Origin: CAVWCW01 sp963753615
GTDB taxonomy: Bacteria; Pseudomonadota; Gammaproteobacteria; Chromatiales; Chromatiaceae
Direction: 5' to 3'
NCBI GenBank assembly: GCA_963753615.1
Contig: CAVWCW010000003.1
Coordinates: 124,001-188,000 of the forward strand
Length of the DNA: 64,000 bases
The translations under genes were made by a program, and so were the position numbers. This document shows positions 57,724-64,000 of the stretch, in pieces (the first letter of the stretch is position 1; each line of letters starts with the position of its first letter). Below the pieces are notes generated by a model that was not told the DNA's origin, made no database searches, and saw only the letters and a program-made list of their open reading frames with translations.

Positions 57724-59013
57724 TTAGCCGAAGATATCGGCGGTGATGTTGTTGAACCAGCTGTGGGCATAGGCCACCTCGCGCTTGAGCTGTTCCGCGC
57801 TGGCGTCGCTCGGGGTCAAGCCGCTGGAGACGCTGGTGATCTTGCTTCCGTCCTCGGCCAGCTTGTAGACCGCCGCGACCGAGATGCCGTAGTCGGTGCC
57901 GACGATGGAGTAGCAGGTGTTGACGTAGGACGGGCTGCCCACCTCGTTGCCGTTGAGCATGGCAGCTACCGCGACGGCGCACACCTTGGCCTGGGAATTG
58001 GCCGCATAGCCCGACTTGGGCATGCCCGTGGCAATGCTGGCATCGCCGATCACGTGGACACCCGGCTGCAGGGTCGACTCGAAGGTCTTTAGGTCGATCG
58101 GGCACCAGCCGGAATCGTCGGTGAGACCCGCGTCGAAGGCGATCTTACCGGCCTGCTGAGGCGGGATCACGTTCAGCACGTCCGCCTTGAAGGTGTCGCC
58201 GAAGGCGGTGGTGACGCTCTTGTCCGCAGCGTTCACCTTGACCACGCCAGCCTCCTCGGCCTCGCCGTGCCATTCGATCATGGCGTTGTCGGTGCCGTAG
58301 CCGTACAGTTTCTCCCAACCCTGGGTGAACAGGCCTTGCTTGGAGAACTTCGGTTTTGGGTCGAAGATCAGCACTTTCGACTTGGGCTTGTGCTGCTTGA
58401 AGTAGTGGGCGATCTGGCTGGCCCGTTCGTAGGGCCCGGGCGGGCAGCGGAACGGGTTCGGGGGCGGGGCGATGATCACGGTGCCGCCATCGGCCATGGC
58501 TTCGAGCTGTTTGCGCAGGGTCGCGGTCTGCGAGCCGGCCTTCCAGGCGTGGGGAATGGTCTCCGCCACTTCGGCGTCATACCCTTCGAGGGCATCGAAT
58601 TTGAAGCTGATGCCCGGGCCGACGATGCAGCGGTCGTAGCCGAAGTTCTGACCGCCCGCGGTGCTGACCGTCTTGGCGCCGGCGTCGATGCCGGTGACCG
58701 TGTCGTGGACCACCTTGACCCCGTGCTTGGCCAGGCCGTCATAGCCAAAGCGGATACTGTCGATGGAACGGTCGCCCCCCAGCACCTCATTGCTCAGGTA
58801 GCAGGTGTAGTAATGCTCATTGGGCTCGATCAGGGTGACCTCGATACTGGGATCGGCAATCCGCAGGTATTTGGCGGCAGTGGCGCCGCCGGTACCGCCG
58901 CCGACCACCACTACCTTCTTGGCTGCACCGAGGGCCAATTGGGGCAGGCCGAACATGCCGACCGCGGTTGCCGCGCCAGCGCCTTTGATAAAACCTCTAC
59001 GAGTAATCGTCAT
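57724..59013 (-). CDS. fccB: Flavocytochrome c sulfide dehydrogenase, flavoprotein subunit
   Basis: 429 residues from the ATG at 59013. Tat signal RRGFIKG, then an FAD Rossmann motif VVVVGGGTGGATAAKYL. TCYLSNEV (Cys71) corresponds to the covalent 8-alpha-cysteinyl flavin site of Allochromatium FccB; RCPPGPYER and GWCPIDL supply the redox-active Cys pair. It oxidises sulfide to sulfur/polysulfide in the periplasm and passes electrons to the FccA hemes. It is preceded by fccA with 16 bases between them. GAGAAGCAC precedes the start. Confidence 0.95.
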   Translation of the reverse strand: MTITRRGFIKGAGAATAVGMFGLPQLALGAAKKVVVVGGGTGGATAAKYLRIADPSIEVTLIEPNEHYYTCYLSNEVLGGDRSIDSIRFGYDGLAKHGVKVVHDTVTGIDAGAKTVSTAGGQNFGYDRCIVGPGISFKFDALEGYDAEVAETIPHAWKAGSQTATLRKQLEAMADGGTVIIAPPPNPFRCPPGPYERASQIAHYFKQHKPKSKVLIFDPKPKFSKQGLFTQGWEKLYGYGTDNAMIEWHGEAEEAGVVKVNAADKSVTTAFGDTFKADVLNVIPPQQAGKIAFDAGLTDDSGWCPIDLKTFESTLQPGVHVIGDASIATGMPKSGYAANSQAKVCAVAVAAMLNGNEVGSPSYVNTCYSIVGTDYGISVAAVYKLAEDGSKITSVSSGLTPSDASAEQLKREVAYAHSWFNNITADIFG

Positions 59014-59029
59014 CTGTGCTTCTCCCCGC

Positions 59030-59644
59030 TTATTGCTGGCTGGCATAGTAGTTGTACAAGGCCTGCAGCCCGGCATCGCCCTCTTTCGAGACCAACTTCT
59101 CGACCTTCTTCTTCATCTTCTTGGTCATCTCGCGGTCCCCGGCCAGGTAATCGTCCATGGTCCAACTCAAATACGGGGTCCATTGGCCGGCCAGAACGCC
59201 GGAATCGTCTTCCGCGGAGGTACCGCCTTCGGCATGGCATTTCTCGCAGTACTTGTCGTGCAGCTTGGCGCCTTCTTCGACCTGGCCTTCGTCGAAGTCC
59301 TGCTTGGCGGCGACGAATTGCTGGCCGGCAAAATATTCGGCGATCTGTTCGATCTCGTCCTCGCTGTAGCCCTTGGCAATGCGGCCCATTATGGTGGAGT
59401 AGGCGTCACCACTCTTGTAGGCCCCCAACAGATCAATCATATAGTCCTTGGAGATGCCGCCAATGCTGGGGATGGCCGGGCCGGAACTGGCCCCTTCGAT
59501 GCCGTGACAGCCGTTGCAGGTGTGCGCCAGCATGCTGGTGCTGGCGCCGCTCATCAGGGCCGGGCCGTCGGCGGCGGTGGCCAGCGACGAAGCGCCGAGC
59601 GCCAGGCCGGCGAACAGGGCCTTGGTTAGGGTTGTGCGTACCAT
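59030..59644 (-). CDS. fccA: Flavocytochrome c sulfide dehydrogenase, diheme cytochrome subunit
   Basis: 204 residues. Sec signal ending SSLATA. Two hemes, CNGCH (residues 43-47) and CEKCH in the second half, matching the diheme FccA of purple sulfur bacteria; MGRIAKGYSEDEIEQIAEYF is typical. A perfect AGGAGGTAAC lies just before the start. It accepts electrons from FccB and reduces a soluble cytochrome c, perhaps one of its diheme neighbours. Confidence 0.93.
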   Translation of the reverse strand: MVRTTLTKALFAGLALGASSLATAADGPALMSGASTSMLAHTCNGCHGIEGASSGPAIPSIGGISKDYMIDLLGAYKSGDAYSTIMGRIAKGYSEDEIEQIAEYFAGQQFVAAKQDFDEGQVEEGAKLHDKYCEKCHAEGGTSAEDDSGVLAGQWTPYLSWTMDDYLAGDREMTKKMKKKVEKLVSKEGDAGLQALYNYYASQQ

Positions 59645-59925
59645 GTTACCTCCTAAAGTAGGGCGGGTTTTTTTACAAAGGCAGCGAGGCCAAAGGCATG
59701 TCGGATCACTGCGAAGAAGCGCCGGGTCGGGGCCGATCGATGCGTGCCTCCGCCGAACCTAATCCCCGCTGCGCGGGATCGGTCGATTCGGTCCCTAGCC
59801 GTATTTTGAGTGCAGTATTCCAACCAAGCCCCGAGGTTCGCTGCCCGGGCTCGGGCGGCCGCGCATCTTTATGCTGACCCGCCCGATGTTGGGTGACTGG
59901 AACCGAGGTTCCGGCCCCCGAAATC

Positions 59926-60891
59926 TTATTGCTGTTCGATCTGTGCCTGCTCGGCGGACTGCAGCAGATCGTAGATCTCCCGATTCCCGCGTTCCCAGGC
60001 GATCTCCTCGGCCGCTCTCTGCTGATTGTCTCGAGCCGCGGGATCGGCGCCGTACTCCAGCAACATTTTTACCGGTTCCAGCTCGCCGGCTTCGGCCGCC
60101 TCCATCAAGGGAGTGATCCCGTCGCGGTCCGCAAGATTGACGCCGGCACCGCGTTCCAGCAGCAGAAGGGTCGTTTCCGGGTGGCCGAAGCTGATGGCCG
60201 CCATCAGGGCGGTCTGGCCGTCCCGGTCCGGCGTATCGATGTCTGCGCCGTTATCCAACAGGGAGGCCACGACTTCCGGGTACCCGGCACGGGCTGCCAA
60301 CAGCAAGGCGGTGCGGCCCTTCTTGTCCTGGCAAATGGGCTTGGTGCCGCGCTCGGCGATCAGACCCGCCACCGCCGCATGGCCCTTTTCAGCCGCTTGC
60401 ATCATCGCGGTCTTGCCCTCCTTGTCGGATGCCTTGGGATCGGCGCCTTTGAACAGCAGTTGATCGACGATGTCGTAGTAGCCGTAGCGGGCGGCAATCA
60501 TCAGCGCGTCCCAGCCGGCACGGGTGCGGTCGTGGACATTGGCGCCGCGCTCCAATAGCAAGGCGCTGATACCGGCATGGCCGTTTTCCGCTGCGAAAGT
60601 CAGCGCGGTGCAGCCCGCGACCGTACGCAGGTTGACCTGGGCGCCGCGGGACAGCAACAGGGCAATCGTTTCCAGGTTGCCGTTCTCCACTGCCATCATC
60701 AGCGCCGTCTTCCCGAAACGGTTGGCGCTGTCCACGGACACGCCCTGATCGAGCAGGTGCGCCACCTCGGCGGTGTCGCCTACGCTGGCGGCGATGCGCA
60801 ACGCGCTGTCCGCTTCGGTGGTGTCCGCTGCAACCGGCAACCCGAGCAGCAGGGTGAGGAGCAACAGTGTCAGACTGACGGGCTTAGGCAT
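59926..60891 (-). CDS. Exported ankyrin-repeat protein
   Basis: 321 residues from the ATG at 60891 with GGAGG upstream. A signal peptide LLLLTLLLGLPVAAD is followed by eight to nine ankyrin repeats of about 33 residues (GKTALMMAVENGNLETIALLL, GCTALTFAAENGHAGISALL, GITPLMEAAEAGELEPVKML). No catalytic part. A periplasmic protein-binding scaffold; it sits between fccA and a tetraheme cytochrome on the same strand, so it could organise redox partners, but this is inference. Confidence 0.9.
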   Translation of the reverse strand: MPKPVSLTLLLLTLLLGLPVAADTTEADSALRIAASVGDTAEVAHLLDQGVSVDSANRFGKTALMMAVENGNLETIALLLSRGAQVNLRTVAGCTALTFAAENGHAGISALLLERGANVHDRTRAGWDALMIAARYGYYDIVDQLLFKGADPKASDKEGKTAMMQAAEKGHAAVAGLIAERGTKPICQDKKGRTALLLAARAGYPEVVASLLDNGADIDTPDRDGQTALMAAISFGHPETTLLLLERGAGVNLADRDGITPLMEAAEAGELEPVKMLLEYGADPAARDNQQRAAEEIAWERGNREIYDLLQSAEQAQIEQQ

Positions 60892-60945
60892 GAAGAAACC
60901 TCCAGTCGGGGTCGGGACGGACAATTACCGGGCAGGGGCTCAATG

Positions 60946-61524
60946 CTAGGCTTCGTCTTCTTCCGGTTCGTCTTCTTCCGGTTCGTCGGGTTCCTCATGG
61001 GCGACGCCCTTGTGGCATTCGATGCAGGTCTTGCCTTCGTCCTCGGCGCGGGCGTGGCGCTTGCGGGCGCTGCGGTCCTGTACGCTCAAATCCATCTGGT
61101 CCAGCGAATGGCAGGTACGGCATTCCCGGGAGTCGCTGGCCATCATCTTGTCCCAAACCCGGTTGGCCATTTTCCAGCGGTAGGCTTCGAATTTCTCCGG
61201 GGTGTCGATGGTCCCCAGAATCTCGTGATAGACGTCCTTCGCCGCCATTACCTTCGCCACCATCTTGGGGCCGAATTGCTTGGGGACGTGACAGTCGGCG
61301 CAGGTTGCGCGCACTCCCGAGGCGTTCTTGTAGTGCGGGCGCTCCTTGTACTCCTCGAAAACGATCTTCATGGAGTGGCAGGAAGTGCAGAACTCCATTT
61401 CATTCGTTGCAGACAAGCCGGTGTTGAACAGCCCGGCAAACACTGCGCCGGCGCCGAAAATCACACCCACCAGTACCAGGGTGCGCAGGATCCGCTGCTT
61501 TTTCTCGCTCGGTTGGCTGTTCAT
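60946..61524 (-). CDS. NapC/NirT-type tetraheme cytochrome c
   Basis: 192 residues. One N-terminal membrane anchor (TLVLVGVIFGAGAVFAGLF), then four CxxCH sites: CTSCH, CADCH, CRTCH and CIECH, as in NapC/NirT/CymA quinol dehydrogenases. These pass electrons from quinol to periplasmic reductases. The C-terminus is very acidic (EPDEPEEDEPEEDEA), coded by a 15-base tandem repeat. No reductase partner (Nap, Nir, Nrf) lies in the window. Confidence 0.92.
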   Translation of the reverse strand: MNSQPSEKKQRILRTLVLVGVIFGAGAVFAGLFNTGLSATNEMEFCTSCHSMKIVFEEYKERPHYKNASGVRATCADCHVPKQFGPKMVAKVMAAKDVYHEILGTIDTPEKFEAYRWKMANRVWDKMMASDSRECRTCHSLDQMDLSVQDRSARKRHARAEDEGKTCIECHKGVAHEEPDEPEEDEPEEDEA

Positions 61525-61954
61525 GGCCCATCCCTCGCATTTCGCGATGCAAACGAGTAATGAAGCCGCAGGCGCCTGGAGGCTTGCCCAGGAGTACTAT
61601 GAAAAGGCCTTCACTGGCCGATGTTATCGCCGCCGCGGCGCGGTCGACTTTACTGTTCTTATTGGGTCGAAAATACTACGGCAGAGCCCTGCCGTTTGCA
61701 AAAACCTCATTCGGGATAATACTGATTTGAGTCAATTGAGCGCAAGTTTCTTGAAGGCTCAGCCGATACTTGGCGCAGGCTGACGTGATCAAAGCGTCGT
61801 ATATCCCATTGTCTCAGAATGGTTACTTGGGCGCAGTGCGGCAGCATTACAGCGGCTTTTCTTCTATTATGTAGGGCATCCACTAGGGCGCTGCGCCGGA
61901 CGAAGCAGATCCGAGTCCGCCCAGGCCCAACGACTAGCCAAGGGATGAAAACCC
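61525..61954. other. Divergent intergenic region, tetraheme cytochrome and moaA
   Basis: About 430 bases between divergent genes. No ORF with coding character. I looked for a molybdenum-cofactor riboswitch before moaA and saw no convincing aptamer core. Confidence 0.4.
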
Positions 61955-62935
61955 ATGCCCGATCTGATCGACCCCTTCCGCCGCAGTATCGTGTACCTGC
62001 GGCTGTCGGTCACCGACCGCTGCGACTTCCGCTGCCACTACTGCATTCCCAAGGGCTACCGGGACTTCACTCCGCCGGACACCTGGCTCAGCTTCGACGA
62101 GACGGAACGACTGGTGCGCCTGTTCCTGGAGTTGGGGGTGCGTAAGGTGCGCCTTACCGGCGGCGAACCCCTGACCCGGCGCGGGGTGCCTGATCTCGCT
62201 CGGCGTCTGGGTGCTTTGCCGGGCCTGGACGACCTGTCGCTGAGTACCAACGCCTCCCAGTTGGCGCGCCATGCCGAGACCCTGAAGCAGGCCGGGGTGG
62301 CGCGCATCAACGTCAGCCTCGACTCGCTGGACGCGGAGCGTTTCCGCGAGATCACCGGTGGGGATCTCAACAAGGTGCTGGAAGGGCTGATGGCGGCCAA
62401 GGAAGCCGGGTTTGACCCGATCAAGATCAATATGGTGGTGATGCAGGACGCCAACCGGGACGAAATCGGCGATATGGTGGCGTTCTGTATCGAGCATGGT
62501 TTCACCCTGCGGCTGATCGAAACCATGCCGGTGGGCGAAACCGGCTGCCGCGCCACCCAGCGCTATGTCAGTCTGGACGAGGTGCGGCGAGATCTCGAGG
62601 CCCGCTTCGAACTGGAGCCGGCGGCCATGGTGGGAAGCGGTCCGGCCCGATATGTGCGGGTCAAGGGCACCGACCTGCGCATCGGTTTCATCACTCCCAT
62701 GTCTCAGCACTTTTGCGAGACCTGCAATCGGGTGCGCCTTTCCGTGGAAGGCACCCTGTTTCTCTGCCTGGGGCAAGAAGACCGCTTGGAACTGCGTCCA
62801 CTGCTGCGCCAGGGGCTCGACGATGCGGCGATCAAGGCCGCCATCGTCGAGGCCATCGGGCGTAAACCGGAGCGCCATGAGTTTGTCGAGAACCCCGGCC
62901 AGGTGGTGCGCATCATGGCCTTGACCGGCGGCTGA
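61955..62935 (+). CDS. moaA: GTP 3',8-cyclase (molybdenum cofactor)
   Basis: 326 residues. Radical-SAM motif CDFRCHYC (Cys23, Cys27, Cys30), the second cluster CETCNRVRLSV...LFLC, and a C-terminal GG that is essential for catalysis. It converts GTP to the precursor of cyclic pyranopterin with MoaC. The other moa genes are not in the window. LTGGEPLTRRGV and INVSLDSLDAERF are family signatures. Confidence 0.96.
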   Translation: MPDLIDPFRRSIVYLRLSVTDRCDFRCHYCIPKGYRDFTPPDTWLSFDETERLVRLFLELGVRKVRLTGGEPLTRRGVPDLARRLGALPGLDDLSLSTNASQLARHAETLKQAGVARINVSLDSLDAERFREITGGDLNKVLEGLMAAKEAGFDPIKINMVVMQDANRDEIGDMVAFCIEHGFTLRLIETMPVGETGCRATQRYVSLDEVRRDLEARFELEPAAMVGSGPARYVRVKGTDLRIGFITPMSQHFCETCNRVRLSVEGTLFLCLGQEDRLELRPLLRQGLDDAAIKAAIVEAIGRKPERHEFVENPGQVVRIMALTGG

Positions 62936-62971
62936 CCCGCGGCTCTCCGGGAGGAGGCCCCAGGAAGGGGT

Positions 62972-64000
62972 ATGCAGGAGCAGGTATTTCGGCGTCTTTT
63001 GCTCCTGCGGGGCTGGGTGGTGGTCGGCTGCTTGCTGTCGGTGGCCTGGCTGGGGGCCGGTCTGCCGCGGCTGGTGTTCGACAACGACTACCGCATGTTC
63101 TTCAGCCCGGAGAACCCTCAGCTCCAGGCCTTCGAGGCGCTGCAGAACACCTATACCAAGAACGACAACCTGCTGTTTGTTCTGGTGCCGCGCAGCGGGC
63201 AGGTGTTCAGCCGCGACAGCCTGGCGGCGGTGGAGGCCCTTACCGAGCAGGCTTGGAGCATCCCGTACTCGCTGCGGGTCGATTCCCTGACGAATTTCCA
63301 GCACAGCTATGCCGAGGGCGACGATCTGATCGTCGAACCGCTGGTAGAGGCTGCCGCCGGGCTCACCGACGCCGAGCTGGAACGGGTTCGCCCCATCGCC
63401 CTGGCCGAGCCCCTGCTGCGGGACCGCCTGATTGCCCCTGACGGGGCGGTGACCGGGGTCAATGTCATCGTCGAACTGCCCGGCGAGCGCATGGACGAGG
63501 TGCCCCAGGTAGCCGCTTCCGCACGAGAACTGGCAGCGCGCATGGAGCAGGCCTTCCCCGAGGTGGAAATTCGCCTCACCGGCCTGCTGATCATGAATAA
63601 TGCCTTCCCGGAGGCCGCCCGGGCGGACATGCAGACCCTGTATCCCTTGATGTTCGCAGTGGTGCTGGTCACCCTGGCACTGCTGCTACGGTCCCTCTCC
63701 GCCACTCTGGCAACCCTGCTGGTGGTGATCCTGATGGTGGTGGCCACCCTGGGGGCCGCGGGCTGGCTGGGGATTCGGCTGTCCCCGGCTACGGTGACTG
63801 TGCCGGTGATCCTGCTCACTCTGGGCATCGCCGACTGCGTGCATGTACTGGTCAATTTCCTGCACCGCCTGCGCGACGGGCTCGGCCGCCGCGACGCCAT
63901 GCTGGCGAGCCTGCGCATCAACCTCGAGCCGATCTTTCTCACCTCGCTGACGACGGCGATCGGGTTTCTCAGCCTCAACTTCAGCGAAGTGCCGCCGTTC
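62972..64000 (+). CDS. RND/MMPL-superfamily exporter, partial
   Basis: 343 residues from the ATG at 62972, open at the right edge with no stop. GGAAGGGG lies just upstream. The N-terminus has a membrane helix (GWVVVGCLLSVAWLGAGL), a periplasmic porter-like domain (FDNDYRMFFSPENPQLQAFE, NDNLLFVLVPRSG), then a helix bundle with LTLGIADCVHVLVNFLHRLR and SLTTAIGFLSLNFSE, typical of MMPL/RND lipid or hydrophobe exporters. Not seen as a closed ORF because it has no stop here. Confidence 0.88.
   Translation, partial: MQEQVFRRLLLLRGWVVVGCLLSVAWLGAGLPRLVFDNDYRMFFSPENPQLQAFEALQNTYTKNDNLLFVLVPRSGQVFSRDSLAAVEALTEQAWSIPYSLRVDSLTNFQHSYAEGDDLIVEPLVEAAAGLTDAELERVRPIALAEPLLRDRLIAPDGAVTGVNVIVELPGERMDEVPQVAASARELAARMEQAFPEVEIRLTGLLIMNNAFPEAARADMQTLYPLMFAVVLVTLALLLRSLSATLATLLVVILMVVATLGAAGWLGIRLSPATVTVPVILLTLGIADCVHVLVNFLHRLRDGLGRRDAMLASLRINLEPIFLTSLTTAIGFLSLNFSEVPPF

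Noticed and set aside
58267..59661. 464-codon plus-strand frame opposite fccAB
   Set aside because: Antisense of two well-supported genes; no domain recognised.
61750..61950. Possible molybdenum-cofactor riboswitch before moaA
   Set aside because: No aptamer-like paired core could be drawn in the 200 bases upstream.

Overview
The window reads as a chromosomal segment of a high-GC, chemolithotrophic sulfur-oxidising gammaproteobacterium, probably of the Chromatiales/Ectothiorhodospira type. The evidence is a proteobacterial rrn operon (16S, tRNA-Ile, tRNA-Ala, 23S, 5S), a Fcc-type flavocytochrome c sulfide dehydrogenase, several periplasmic c-type cytochromes, a complete System I cytochrome c maturation operon and a DsrC/TusE-like remnant. 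No species name can be justified from the sequence alone.

Layout. 1-4.5 kb: five minus-strand envelope genes (two lipoproteins, a secreted protein, a MotA/TolQ/ExbB-like channel and an ExbD/MotB-like coiled-coil partner) lying downstream of three V-type ATPase genes (4.7-8.0 kb; peripheral stalk, C and I subunits, with no catalytic subunits in view). 8.3-10 kb: a small membrane protein and an OmpA-family protein. 10-13.1 kb: a broken topB (stop codon in the catalytic EKPS motif plus a frameshift) whose 3' end, with an unknown small gene, is tandemly duplicated and decaying. 13.1-18.9 kb: the rrn operon behind three stacked promoters, with a palindromic MITE-like insertion between its two tRNAs. 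19-20.8 kb: a membrane-anchored alpha/beta hydrolase and tRNA-fMet. 20.8-26.7 kb: a low-density, decayed region with remnants of CBS, rhodanese, DsrC-like and metallo-beta-lactamase genes, an IS3-type element and a membrane-protein fragment, among a few intact small genes (a CYTH protein with a divergent partner, a PLDc_N-like peptide, an Ala/Glu-rich lipoprotein).

27.3-34.5 kb: an SLC13/TrkA-C permease, then a CreBC-like two-component system divergent from a VIT/vWA sortase target and its dedicated sortase, with a CreB-tag-like site in the shared promoter region. 34.7-46.2 kb: DUF1415, a TetR regulator, a PAS-GGDEF-EAL protein, tRNA-Leu, RNase R, RlmB, a CsiV-like protein and Mfd. 46.3-47.9 kb: a SulP transporter.

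48.1-55.2 kb: ccmABCDEFGHI on the minus strand with start/stop overlaps between most genes. 55.5-61.5 kb: the electron-transfer cluster, with three diheme cytochromes c, a DUF302 protein, fccAB, an ankyrin-repeat exported protein and a NapC/NirT-type tetraheme cytochrome. The ccm products would mature all of these cytochromes. 62-64 kb: moaA and an RND/MMPL-type exporter running off the right edge.

Single-base frameshifts are unusually frequent, including in ccmF and ccmG, which should be essential beside so many c-type cytochromes. Some of these breaks may therefore be assembly errors; others (stop codons, duplications, lost catalytic residues, the IS scar) look like real decay.
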